Source: CAYJAD01 sp964371195
GTDB lineage: Bacteria > Desulfobacterota > Desulfovibrionia > Desulfovibrionales > Desulfovibrionaceae
Reading direction: 5' to 3'
Length of the DNA: 21,656 bases
Assembly (NCBI GenBank): GCA_964371195.1
Contig: CAYJLD010000040.1
Coordinates: forward strand, 1-21,656
Under the pieces are notes generated by a model. That model was not told the DNA's origin. It worked only from the letters and a program-made list of their open reading frames with translations, and did no database searches. How positions within the stretch are numbered: position 1 is the first letter of the stretch; each line of letters starts with the position of its first letter. The translations under genes and the position numbers were made by a program. This document shows positions 7,019 through 14,922 of the stretch, one piece after another.

Positions 7019-7962
7019 GCTAACCAGCAGCGTACCTTTTGTTTGTGATACTCTGTAAGTATAGGTTCGTCTTCCTTACATTTTGGCATAACATAAGGAC
7101 AGCGCGGATGAAAACGACAACCACTTGGTAGCTCGCTTGGTAATGGCACCTTCCCTTCAATAATAGGTAAACGCTCTATATCCATGCTGTGCTTACTTGG
7201 GATGGCATGCAAAAGACCTTGTGTATATGGGTGTTTTGGATTTTTTAATACATCTTTTACCAAACCATATTCAACCATTTGACCTGCATACATTACTCCA
7301 ACGCTATGAGCCATTTGAGCAACTACCCCTAAGTCGTGCGTAATAAGCAATATGCCCATACCGCGTTCCTGACTAAGTTGTTGCATTAAGCTTAAAATTT
7401 GCCACTGTATGGTAACATCAAGAGCCGTTGTTGGCTCATCTGCCAGGAGTAATTGTGGAGAACAGGCAAGAGCCATGGCTATCATTACTCTTTGACGCAT
7501 ACCCCCGCTTAGTTGGTGCGGATAATCGTCTAAGCGTGTTGATGCAGCCGAAATTCCTACTTGCTCAAATAGTGTAATGCAACGTTTTTGGGCTTGCTCT
7601 TTTGAAATTTTATCATGCAATATCATATGTTCTGAGCATTGGTGTCCAATGCGTAGTACAGGATTTAGGGCTGTCATGGGTTCTTGGAAAATCATGGAAA
7701 TTTGATTTCCGCGGATAGAATTGGCATTTTTTAAAATACTTTGACCATTTAAAGTTATGTCTCCGCTAATGCTACTGTTTTCTGGAGTTAGTCCTAATAT
7801 GGCCTTGGCTGTTAAGCTTTTGCCACAGCCAGACTCACCCACTAAGCAAAATATTTCACCAGCAGCAATGGAAAAATTTATATCAGATACGGTAATAAAG
7901 TTTCCTTGATCAGTATGAAATGTAACATGTAATTTACTTACTTCTAGAAGTTGCGCAGACAT
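7015..7962 (-). CDS. Peptide-type ABC transporter ATP-binding protein (DppD/OppD-like)
   Basis: A 315-residue ATPase that would power a peptide- or nickel-type importer. Walker A GESGCGKS is at 42-49, the Q-loop at Gln93, signature LSGGMRQR at 151-158, Walker B LLLADE at 171-176 and the H-loop at His209. The C-terminal oligopeptide-transporter extension is present with HPYTQGLL and four cysteines (282, 288, 295, 312) in the CRFHPRCPY region, as in DppD-type subunits reported to bind an iron-sulfur cluster. No permease, binding protein or second ATPase lies in the window on this side. Its ATG follows the Rsm22 stop by one base with GGGAAC upstream, so it is translated with that operon. Its 3' end overlaps the LysR remnant by four bases. 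Confidence 0.93.
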   Translation of the reverse strand: MSAQLLEVSKLHVTFHTDQGNFITVSDINFSIAAGEIFCLVGESGCGKSLTAKAILGLTPENSSISGDITLNGQSILKNANSIRGNQISMIFQEPMTALNPVLRIGHQCSEHMILHDKISKEQAQKRCITLFEQVGISAASTRLDDYPHQLSGGMRQRVMIAMALACSPQLLLADEPTTALDVTIQWQILSLMQQLSQERGMGILLITHDLGVVAQMAHSVGVMYAGQMVEYGLVKDVLKNPKHPYTQGLLHAIPSKHSMDIERLPIIEGKVPLPSELPSGCRFHPRCPYVMPKCKEDEPILTEYHKQKVRCWLA

Positions 7963-7963
7963 A

Positions 7964-9328
7964 TTATTGTTCCCAAAATTTTTTAGCTAATTTTTTCGAT
8001 GTATTTATTTTTTTCTTTTTAATTTTTTGATCTTTTTTTACTTCTCCAGCCTGTTTAGCTGCTTTTTTTCCACTTGAACTTTCATTTTTTACATATTTGT
8101 CTTGTTTAGTATGAATTGGTTTAAAATCTTTAGCGCTCATTTGAGTATGCTCAGTTTTTTCCATATGCTCTAAAATAATCGCACCTGATTTTTGGTCAAC
8201 GCCTTTGTTTGTATTGGGCTTAAGCTCAACTAAAGCGCCTGATGGTAAATGTTTAGCATTGCCAATAAGTCCTAAACCATGCGCCGAACAAGTATAGCGA
8301 GACTCACCTGCAAGTTCAGGTACTCTAAATGGCGCAGAAATAATCCTTGCATCTTGTGATGTTACTGCTTTATCACTTGTTTGGTCTGTTAATTCAGCTT
8401 GCTTTAGTAGTATAAAGGCTAAACTTAATGCAGTTTTACGAAGTTTTGCTGCCGCTGAAAGCTGATTTAACCAAGCGGGGCTACCATGAGTATCAAAGGT
8501 AAAATGACACCAAGTTCTACTATCATCTAGAGGGCATTCTTGCTGATGTGGGCAAGGACTTATGGGAGTAAGGCCACATTCAAGCGCAGCTTCACGCATA
8601 TTGACAATGGTTTTTCCACCAAGGCGTGTTCCAGGTTCAACCAAGAGCAAGCTTGCATCTTGAGCCCTTAGTGCTGGCTGTAAATTTTCTAAAATATTAT
8701 AGGCGTGGTCCTCTTGGCCTTGGCGCACTTTGATTTCGTTACATACATTGGCAGCTGAAATAAGCCAAGGCACGCCTTCAATTTTTTGTATTTCTAAGTG
8801 AGCTGTTTCTAATTTTGCACGCATAGGTATAATGCGCCAGGGACTATTTTTACCAGCAAGTTGCAAAAAAAGTTTTTGGCCAAGCTCAAGTGGATGTACG
8901 GCTGTATCTAAGCAAAGCACATTTAAGGGAAGTTCACGCCATTCTGGCTTAGTAAGCCATAAAGCTATAGGTAATGAAAGCGGTCCACTACCCATATCCA
9001 TAAAAACCCTTGGCTTTAGTATGCCACCGGCTTTAATGGGCATACCCTCAGGCCTTGGCAATACAAGATTACTTAAGAGGCGGCTTAAGCGTAATATATT
9101 CCATGGTAAAAAATACCATAAGTATGCGGATGTTAGCCTTGGAGCACTCCAATATGACTGTTTAATAAGTCCGCGTTCAACGGTTAAGCGGCTTGATAAT
9201 TCTTCAATACCTTGAGGTAGAGCGCGTCTATGTTTTGCTTGTAGAGGCATGACAGCATCAAGGGCTTTTGGTAAGTCGTTCAAGGCTTTGATAATATGAG
9301 GCTTTAGTGGAGAAAAAAGTTCTTGCAT
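7964..9328 (-). CDS. Rsm22/METTL17-type methyltransferase-like protein
   Basis: A 454-residue protein of the Rsm22 family, linked in mitochondria to small ribosomal subunit assembly. The SAM-fold motif is VFMDMGSGPLSLPIAL (about 108-123). An N-terminal helical region includes LWYFLPWNILRL. Four cysteines match the METTL17-like iron-sulfur pattern: Cys259 in SPCPH, Cys265 in ECPL, Cys274 in WCHF and Cys347 in YTCSAHG. Residues about 400-454 form a very Lys-rich tail that could contact RNA. Whether bacterial members methylate anything is unsettled. It lies two bases after the ASKHA gene and one base before the ABC ATPase gene, so all three are likely one transcript. Confidence 0.85.
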   Translation of the reverse strand: MQELFSPLKPHIIKALNDLPKALDAVMPLQAKHRRALPQGIEELSSRLTVERGLIKQSYWSAPRLTSAYLWYFLPWNILRLSRLLSNLVLPRPEGMPIKAGGILKPRVFMDMGSGPLSLPIALWLTKPEWRELPLNVLCLDTAVHPLELGQKLFLQLAGKNSPWRIIPMRAKLETAHLEIQKIEGVPWLISAANVCNEIKVRQGQEDHAYNILENLQPALRAQDASLLLVEPGTRLGGKTIVNMREAALECGLTPISPCPHQQECPLDDSRTWCHFTFDTHGSPAWLNQLSAAAKLRKTALSLAFILLKQAELTDQTSDKAVTSQDARIISAPFRVPELAGESRYTCSAHGLGLIGNAKHLPSGALVELKPNTNKGVDQKSGAIILEHMEKTEHTQMSAKDFKPIHTKQDKYVKNESSSGKKAAKQAGEVKKDQKIKKKKINTSKKLAKKFWEQ

Positions 9329-9330
9329 GT

Positions 9331-10914
9331 TTAATCCATATATTTAAATTGCATATGTTTCATATATTCTTGGATAAAATTATTACGTTCAGCCAATTGT
9401 ACATGGCTAATATTTTTGCTCCATTCATATAACCATTGTCGATTGTCTTTGTCTTTAAGTAGTAATATAGCCCCGTCAAGTGAGGAATTACCAACTCGTA
9501 CAAGGCGCGTGCTCATACCATGAGGTATAAAACCTAAGGCCTCCATGTCTTCACCTTGTACATGGCTACCCATGGCACCACCAAGGTATATTGCTTTAAG
9601 CTTAGCAGGTTGAAGGTTAGTGACTTTTAATAACTCTTGCATAGCTAGCGAAAAGGCCGCCTTGACCTTTAAAATTTCTTCTATATCACTAGAACTAATA
9701 TACATAGGTGTAGAATTTAGATGTGGCCAAAGTTTTAAAACTTTTTCATTAGCATGCTCCTCAATACAACTATATAACTTACGCCCCAGTGGATTTTTAA
9801 TACTTTCTAATAAGTTAAACTGACCGTTTTCCTGTATAATACCAGCTTGCAAAAGGCAGCGCACAATGGAGAGATATCCAGTACCGCAAATACGTTGGGC
9901 TATATTTCCATCAATAGTTATTGGCTCAAGACCATAAGGGCTTAAATGTGTTGTATATACAATACCCTTGGCATGGTCATGGGCCATTTGTCCAAAAGTT
10001 AATCCAATACCTTCCAAGGCCGGACCAAGCGGAACACTACTAATGTGGGCCGTTTTATCATCAAGGGCTAAAATGAACTCACCATTTGTGCCAAGGTCCA
10101 CAAAAATAAATGGAAAAGATACACTATCTTGTTGCATGATGGCAGCATATCCAGCACTGATATCTCCTCCTACAAATGGAGCTAGTTGCGGTGGAATATA
10201 TATGGGAGGAAGCTTAGGCACTTCTTCATAGCTATGCCCGTCAAAGGGAAGGGTATATGGGGCAACGGCAAGGGAGTGTATAGGTTTTTGTAAAAATATA
10301 CCTGTCATAGCTGTATTTGCAGCCAAACATATTTCATCTACATTGGGTAGCTTTACTATAATATCTTGCAAGCTTGAGTAAACTAATTCTGCAAGCTTTT
10401 TATCCCCTCCACTTTGAAGCGCAAAAGCTAGGCGTGATATAATATCAGAGCCTGCACCCATTTGTGGGTTTATTTGCTGACCATATGCTAGAGCCTGATT
10501 GCCTTGCGTATTACTTATAGCTTGCCAATGTAATGATGTAGTGCCAAGATCTATGGCTAGTTTGCAAGATTGTGTGTTAACATCTTGAATATTAATATAT
10601 TTACTTGTTTTAATTTTATCGCTAAGGACAAGATCTAGTTGTATGTCTGAACTATGCTCAAGTTCTGAAATATTGTGTCTACAAGCAAGCCTTATACCTT
10701 GTTCAATTTCTTGATTGCTTAATATCTTTTGTTCAGCCGCTTTTGGCTTTGGCGCAGAAGATATAAACTTCACCCTACATTGTCCACAACGCCCAAGACC
10801 AGAACATAAGGCACGAGGCTCAATTTTACCCGAGAGCCAAATCGCTTGGGCTAGATTTTGGTCTTTACTAGTTTCGATGTTTATGTTCTGACTGGTGTTT
10901 ATAATAATACGCAT
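9331..10914 (-). CDS. RACo-like 2Fe-2S/ASKHA ATPase (corrinoid protein activator family)
   Basis: A 527-residue protein. An N-terminal plant-type 2Fe-2S ferredoxin domain has ligands Cys37, Cys43, Cys46 and Cys78. An ASKHA-fold ATPase domain (DUF4445 type) follows, with IDLGTTS at 121-127, FVDLGTNGEFIL, GPALEGIGLTFGQ, CGTGYLS and LGGAMGSHVQGE. This is the architecture of RACo/RamA-type enzymes, which use ATP to drive reduction of inactive Co(II) corrinoid proteins. No corrinoid protein or methyltransferase gene is in the window, so the client is unknown. An upstream TTG at 10941 could add nine residues. I chose the ATG at 10914 because AAGG precedes it and the ferredoxin strand starts there. 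It is the first gene of the operon. Confidence 0.88.
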   Translation of the reverse strand: MRIIINTSQNINIETSKDQNLAQAIWLSGKIEPRALCSGLGRCGQCRVKFISSAPKPKAAEQKILSNQEIEQGIRLACRHNISELEHSSDIQLDLVLSDKIKTSKYINIQDVNTQSCKLAIDLGTTSLHWQAISNTQGNQALAYGQQINPQMGAGSDIISRLAFALQSGGDKKLAELVYSSLQDIIVKLPNVDEICLAANTAMTGIFLQKPIHSLAVAPYTLPFDGHSYEEVPKLPPIYIPPQLAPFVGGDISAGYAAIMQQDSVSFPFIFVDLGTNGEFILALDDKTAHISSVPLGPALEGIGLTFGQMAHDHAKGIVYTTHLSPYGLEPITIDGNIAQRICGTGYLSIVRCLLQAGIIQENGQFNLLESIKNPLGRKLYSCIEEHANEKVLKLWPHLNSTPMYISSSDIEEILKVKAAFSLAMQELLKVTNLQPAKLKAIYLGGAMGSHVQGEDMEALGFIPHGMSTRLVRVGNSSLDGAILLLKDKDNRQWLYEWSKNISHVQLAERNNFIQEYMKHMQFKYMD

Positions 10915-10946
10915 GAGTGACCTTATTGTAATGTTAAGCAATGCTT

Positions 10947-10975
10947 ATTCTATCTTGGCAATGTACAGAGGTCAA
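10947..10975 (-). promoter_or_regulatory. Sigma-70 promoter of the RACo-Rsm22-ABC operon
   Basis: On the minus strand, TTGACC (10975-10970), a 17-base spacer, then TAGAAT (10952-10947), five of six matches to each consensus box. The gene start at 10914 is about 30 bases downstream, a normal leader. This is one of the best promoter matches in the window. Confidence 0.65.
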
Positions 10976-11008
10976 CACCATAGTATTAAAATTCAATACA
11001 CATAGATG

Positions 11009-11025
11009 TTGGCCCAAAAATTGCA
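11009..11025 (+). promoter_or_regulatory. Sigma-54 type promoter for fliM
   Basis: TTGGCCC (11009-11015) and TTGCA (11021-11025) place the invariant GG (11011-11012) and GC (11023-11024) exactly ten bases apart, as required for the -24/-12 elements of RpoN promoters. The predicted start is near 11036, about 90 bases before fliM. RpoN control of flagellar genes is widespread in this group. No enhancer site could be assigned. Confidence 0.7.
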
Positions 11026-11062
11026 AAAAAATTACAGTGGGGTGGGAAAAGTGACATAAAGC

Positions 11063-11091
11063 TTGACCCAATAGTAAACAAAGTCTAGAGT
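11063..11091 (+). promoter_or_regulatory. Possible second, sigma-70-like promoter for fliM
   Basis: TTGACC (11063-11068), a 17-base spacer, then TAGAGT (11086-11091), 36 bases before fliM. The -35 is good and the -10 is mediocre. It could supply basal expression next to the sigma-54 promoter. Confidence 0.3.
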
Positions 11092-11126
11092 ATTATTATA
11101 TTAAATGCAAAAAGCATAGGTGTTTC

Positions 11127-12107
11127 ATGAATAAAATATTGGCTCAAGATGAAGTAGATGCCTTGTTACGTGGTCTTTCCGGTGGCGAAATAGAAAGCGA
11201 GAGTGATACTCCTGATGATGATTCAGGAATTGTTGCTTTTGACCTTGCCAACCAAGATCGTATTATTCGCGGGCGTATGCCTGTTTTGGAAATTGTAAAT
11301 GATCGCTTTGCTAGGCTTTGTACTAATGCTCTTTCTAACTCTATACGTAAGCGTGTAGAATTAAATCCAATTTCTATTGACATGGCTAAATTCGGTGAGT
11401 TTATTCGATCCCTACCTGTGCCTACTAGTATTAATATTTTTAAGATGGACCCATTGCGTGGTAATGCTATTATTGTTGTAGATTCACGGCTAGTTTTTGC
11501 TTTGGTAGAAAATGTTTTTGGTGGAGCAGGCTCTCAACCCAAGGTGGAAGGGCGTGAGTTTACACGTATTGAACAAGCTGTGGTAGATAAAATTATTAAA
11601 ATATCTCTTGAAAGTATGGAAGAATCATGGCGACCTGTGCATGATGTTAAACTTGAGCTTGTGCGTTCAGAAATTAACCCACAATTTGCAGCCATAGTAC
11701 CTCCAAGTGATGTAGTTGTAGTAATTACCTTTGAAGTAGAGCTTGATACAGCCATTGGCTCCATGGTTATTTGTTTACCATATGCAACCATTGAACCTAT
11801 TCGTTCAAAACTACATGCCAGTTTCCAAACCGAACGTCTAGAAATTGACCATGCTTGGGTAGCACGCCTTAAAGAACGTCTCTTAGAAACACCTGTGGAA
11901 TTTAAAATACACTTTGGTAATACTCAAATTACTGGTAATCAACTTTTACGTATGAAGGTTGGAGACGTGCTAGTATTAGATACGGATGTGGAAGATTTAT
12001 TACCTTGTACTGTAGCTGGTGTGACAAAATACTATGGTCTTGGTGGAACAGTTAAGTCTATGCAATCATTTCAAATTATTAAAGAAATTGAGCCGCAATA
12101 TACTTAA
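11127..12107 (+). CDS. fliM: Flagellar motor switch protein FliM
   Basis: A 326-residue component of the flagellar C-ring that binds phospho-CheY and sets rotation direction. The N-terminal peptide LAQDEVDALL (about 5-14) is the CheY-P binding motif. The CheC-like middle domain includes VENVFGGAGSQPKVEGREFT. The C-terminal SpoA/FliN-like domain covers roughly 240-326 with GDVLVLDTDVEDLLPC. The length is normal. AGGTG precedes the ATG. FliN and other flagellar genes are not adjacent: the gene is followed by a terminator and a convergent protease gene. The sigma-54 type promoter upstream suggests flagellar-cascade regulation of a single-gene unit. Its presence implies the organism is, or recently was, motile. 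Confidence 0.97.
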   Translation: MNKILAQDEVDALLRGLSGGEIESESDTPDDDSGIVAFDLANQDRIIRGRMPVLEIVNDRFARLCTNALSNSIRKRVELNPISIDMAKFGEFIRSLPVPTSINIFKMDPLRGNAIIVVDSRLVFALVENVFGGAGSQPKVEGREFTRIEQAVVDKIIKISLESMEESWRPVHDVKLELVRSEINPQFAAIVPPSDVVVVITFEVELDTAIGSMVICLPYATIEPIRSKLHASFQTERLEIDHAWVARLKERLLETPVEFKIHFGNTQITGNQLLRMKVGDVLVLDTDVEDLLPCTVAGVTKYYGLGGTVKSMQSFQIIKEIEPQYT

Positions 12108-12163
12108 TTGACATTTTCAAATAATAATTTCGTAATAGTATTTCTTTCTTTTTATAGTACAAA

Positions 12164-12200
12164 AAAACCCCTTGTTCACTTTGAGCAAGGGGTTTTGTTT
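12164..12200. terminator. Bidirectional rho-independent terminator between fliM and ctpA
   Basis: A 14-bp stem with one G-T pair (12164-12177 with 12183-12196) and a 5-base loop has CCCC/GGGG in its core. It is flanked by A-rich sequence on the left and a T-run on the right, so it can end transcription of both fliM (plus) and the convergent protease gene (minus). Confidence 0.9.
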
Positions 12201-12218
12201 GAGTAACTTATATCAGCA

Positions 12219-13538
12219 TTACAAATTTGATTGAATTTGCTGTAGTTTTGGTAGACTTTTTACAAATTGCAAGGCCATGCGTAATTGATTATCTTTGGCA
12301 AGTTGCTCAACTACGTCATCGTCAACCTTTTTATCGGTACTATCTTTTTTCTCTTTATCATCCATGTTATCTTTATCATTTCCATCTTTTTTGCTGCCAA
12401 GATGTCTTGATAAATCTTTTTCGCGTACGAACTTTGGAGTTTTTTGGTCATCTTCATCCGCCGCAGGCTCAAAGGGTATTTCAAGGTCAGGGGTTATGCC
12501 CTCAGCCTGAATGCTTTTGCCGTCTGGAGTATAATATAGAGCAACGGTAAGCTTTAAGCCAGAGCCATCAGAAAGAGGAATAATATTTTGCACTGACCCC
12601 TTACCAAATGTTTTTTCACCTAATATCAATGCGCGTTTATGGTCGCGTAAAGCTCCGGCAACAATTTCTGAAGCTGAAGCTGAACCGGCATTAACTAATA
12701 CAACCATAGGTGTTGTTAAATCTGTATCTTGCTTTTTAGAAGAATACTCGCGAATAGAAGAATTATTGCGCCCACGAATGGAAACTATATTACCCTTGGC
12801 TAAAAATGTGTCCGTCACGCTTACGGCTTCATCAACCAATCCACCAGGATTATTGCGCATATCAAGGACTATTCCCTTCATGGGTTTCTTTTTAGCTTTT
12901 TCAATAGCCTCATGCAATTCGTCAGTGGTGCGCTCTGAAAAACGAGTTATACGAAGCCAATGATAACCTGGCTCAAGTTCTTTATGTTTAACGCTGATAA
13001 GGGGGATAGAATCACGAATAATACTGATTGTTTCTGGCTTATTTGAGTTTGGGTGTACAATGCTAAGCTTTACCGCTGTACCCTTGGTTCCACGAATGCG
13101 AGAAACCACTTCTTGCAAGGTAAGCTCTTGAGTTGGTTTATCATCAATGCTTAAAATAATATCACCTGGCAAAAGACCAGCCCTAAAAGCAGGGGTGTCT
13201 TCAATGGGCGATACAACAGTAACTTGACCATTTTCTAAGGAAATTTCAATACCCACCCCGGAAAATTCGCCAGATGTGTTCTCTTGCATTTCTTTATATT
13301 CGTCGGGGTTCATAAAGGTAGAGTGCGGATCAAGACCTTCTAGCATACCCTTAATTGCTCCATCTAATAGCTCTTTAGAGGTGGTTTTATCAACATAATG
13401 ACGCTCAACCAAGTCTAATACTTGGCTAAACCGTTTCAAAGAATCAAATTTTCCTTCTTCAGCTATAGCAAATGTAGTGCTAGCAAAAAAAAACAAGGCT
13501 AAAGTAATTGTACATATAAAGCGTAGGCAAGGGCGCAT
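12219..13538 (-). CDS. ctpA: Carboxy-terminal processing protease (S41 family)
   Basis: A 439-residue periplasmic serine protease of the Tsp/CtpA type, which trims or degrades envelope proteins from their C-termini. Residues 1-24 form a signal peptide (hydrophobic TITLALFFFAS, likely cut after TFA). The PDZ domain lies around 90-165, and includes FSGVGIEI and AGLLPGDIILSID. The protease core shows DMRNNPGG, then GSASASE with the likely nucleophile Ser288, and GEKTFGKGS with Lys313 as general base, 25 residues on as in family members. Residues about 365-415 are a charged Asp/Lys linker. A start at 13580 is open, but the ATG at 13538 has a strong GGAGGAAA site and gives the signal peptide its proper start. 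Confidence 0.95.
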   Translation of the reverse strand: MRPCLRFICTITLALFFFASTTFAIAEEGKFDSLKRFSQVLDLVERHYVDKTTSKELLDGAIKGMLEGLDPHSTFMNPDEYKEMQENTSGEFSGVGIEISLENGQVTVVSPIEDTPAFRAGLLPGDIILSIDDKPTQELTLQEVVSRIRGTKGTAVKLSIVHPNSNKPETISIIRDSIPLISVKHKELEPGYHWLRITRFSERTTDELHEAIEKAKKKPMKGIVLDMRNNPGGLVDEAVSVTDTFLAKGNIVSIRGRNNSSIREYSSKKQDTDLTTPMVVLVNAGSASASEIVAGALRDHKRALILGEKTFGKGSVQNIIPLSDGSGLKLTVALYYTPDGKSIQAEGITPDLEIPFEPAADEDDQKTPKFVREKDLSRHLGSKKDGNDKDNMDDKEKKDSTDKKVDDDVVEQLAKDNQLRMALQFVKSLPKLQQIQSNL

Positions 13539-13963
13539 AAATTTCCTCCAAAAAGCTTGTGTAGTGCAATATAAGCACAATTATGTTAAAAGGCAATAAG
13601 GGCATGAAAGAAAAAGTTAAATAGTAAGCACTGAAAAACAAATAAACAGGTTAAAATAAAAATTTTAATAATTAAAATGAACTAAGAATATTGCTAAAAA
13701 CAAGAGCATGTAATGCAAATTTCAAACTTTTTGTCAACTGTGCTTATTTTTGCAAGAACATGTGTGAGGCTCGGGAAGGTGTTTTGAGTAGTTAGTCGGA
13801 GGTAAAGTGCCAGTGCCTAGCTACGAAAAAGCTTTACCGAACCTTAATATACAAAAAATCGTGAAATTAGAATGCCGTGTCGTAAGCTTTAGTAATGCAG
13901 GAAGTGGATCTTAGTTTGCTGTGCATCCTTGTCCCCTTATTTTGCTTACTCGTATCCTGAAGG
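13539..13963. other. Gene-free stretch of 425 bases with a GC-richer island
   Basis: No convincing protein gene is present. Roughly 13765-13940 is clearly richer in G and C than its A/T-rich flanks. It holds a 7-bp inverted repeat GGTAAAG (13801-13807) / CTTTACC (13832-13838) around a direct repeat GTGCC. A 19-codon minus-strand reading frame beginning ATGCACAGC has AAGGGG upstream but no recognisable content. The island could be a small structured RNA or decayed foreign DNA. I cannot match it to a known RNA family. Confidence 0.35.
13708..13737 (-). promoter_or_regulatory. Possible ctpA promoter with perfect -35
   Basis: On the minus strand, TTGACA (13737-13732) is a perfect -35. The -10 candidates at 16-18 bases are poor (best TTACAT). 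It would leave a leader of roughly 160 bases before ctpA. Weak evidence. Confidence 0.3.
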
Positions 13964-14728
13964 TTAAATAAAAAAATATTCACAAAGTAAGCTATGCCAT
14001 GATTTTTGATTTTTTGGTGGAGAGATATTATGCTTTGCACCTAAAATCCAATATGGAACACGCCGTACTTGTGTCTCTGTATCATTGTGTGCCCCATCGG
14101 CATGCATGCCGTGATCACTTGTAATAATTACCATGCTTCCTTGTTCAAGCCACATGGGAACATATTCGGCTAATAAAAAATCTACCTTACGTACTGCTGC
14201 TCTATACTGTGCACCATTAGCTCCATGTGCATGACCTGCACTATCAACTCCCATGCTATGCACTAATAAAAAATCTGGCTTAAAAAGTAATTCTAACCCC
14301 TTAGCATCTTGAAAAACATACTCATCTGGATAGTCATCATTATTATAAAAAATACCATGCTTTATGGGACCAGATAGGTTGAAGCTTAAGCGATGTTTAG
14401 AAGCATTGTATAGTTCATTACAATATAACTCACGCATCCAATAGTGAGCTGCCATGGCGCATGTTTTATTTTGGGTATGTAATTTTGCAAAAAAAGATTG
14501 CTCTAAGATGTCTTGAGATAAAAAAATATTCCCATTATGGGTGATATTGGTTTGTAAGGGGGATTTTCCTGTAAATATAGTTGAATAAATGGGCTTTGAA
14601 ACTGTGGGTAACTCACAATCTAAGTATCCACAAAGAGCCCCATGTTCTTTATGAGCTTCTAAATAGGACATATGCTTAGCACTTGTGGCGCCTAAACCAT
14701 CCACTAGAATAAAAATTACTTTTGTCAT
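13964..14728 (-). CDS. Alkaline phosphatase superfamily protein (nucleotide pyrophosphatase/phosphodiesterase-like)
   Basis: A 254-residue metal-dependent phosphohydrolase with no signal peptide, so probably cytosolic. Metal ligands follow the superfamily order: Asp10 in VDGLG, a Ser/Thr nucleophile region CELPTVSKP (about 38-46), Asp162 and His166 in DSAGHAHG, Asp205/His206 in SDHGMHADG, and His214. The length is on the short side but the C-terminal end LLCEYFFI resembles the usual family end, so it is probably complete. The substrate is not evident. No ribosome site is visible before the ATG at 14728, and the nearest upstream in-frame codons include a stop. The promoter-like TATACT lies only 14 bases away, suggesting a very short or absent leader. 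Confidence 0.82.
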   Translation of the reverse strand: MTKVIFILVDGLGATSAKHMSYLEAHKEHGALCGYLDCELPTVSKPIYSTIFTGKSPLQTNITHNGNIFLSQDILEQSFFAKLHTQNKTCAMAAHYWMRELYCNELYNASKHRLSFNLSGPIKHGIFYNNDDYPDEYVFQDAKGLELLFKPDFLLVHSMGVDSAGHAHGANGAQYRAAVRKVDFLLAEYVPMWLEQGSMVIITSDHGMHADGAHNDTETQVRRVPYWILGAKHNISPPKNQKSWHSLLCEYFFI

Positions 14729-14801
14729 ATTAGTATATTACAGTATAATTTGTGTATTTGTTTTCAATTTGAATTTTAAAAAAGTATGCATAAATAAAGT
14801 G

Positions 14802-14831
14802 TTGCATAGCCTAGGTGCACAATGCTATATT
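14802..14831 (+). promoter_or_regulatory. Candidate promoter for the glycosyltransferase-ABC cassette
   Basis: TTGCAT (14802-14807), an 18-base spacer, then TATATT (14826-14831). The first cassette gene starts at 14923, leaving a leader of about 85 bases. The divergent spacer 14729-14922 holds nothing else I can assign. Confidence 0.45.
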
Positions 14832-14922
14832 AAAAAAGTCTACAATAAAACAGCATGCTTTTCAATTAAACAATTAAGCGTTTTGTAGCTGTATATAGAG
14901 ATAATTTTTATTAAGGATATAT

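Noticed and set aside
10915..10941. TTG start for the RACo-like gene
   Set aside because: It lies almost on the predicted transcription start, and the ATG at 10914 has AAGG at correct spacing and begins at the ferredoxin fold.
11041..11126. Sigma-28 (FliA-type) promoter for fliM
   Set aside because: No sequence close to TAAA-N15-GCCGATAA was found, and the sigma-54 type site explains the location better.
12227..12963. Several plus-strand reading frames inside ctpA
   Set aside because: They are antisense shadows of a gene with complete catalytic motifs, and none has a domain or ribosome site.
13775..13838. Possible cobalamin riboswitch 3' half (GGGAAGG followed by an AGTCGGAGG-like stretch)
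   Set aside because: The upstream conserved elements are missing, the pairing does not fit, and the plus-strand orientation leads into convergent genes with nothing to regulate.
13964..14000. Frameshift at the A7 run near the 3' end of the phosphohydrolase gene that would extend the protein
   Set aside because: The zero-frame end LLCEYFFI already resembles the natural family C-terminus, and the extension has no recognisable content.
14685..14888. A 67-codon plus-strand frame over the phosphohydrolase start and the divergent spacer
   Set aside because: Composition is that of AT-rich noncoding DNA, there is no ribosome site, and it overlaps a real gene start and a promoter region.
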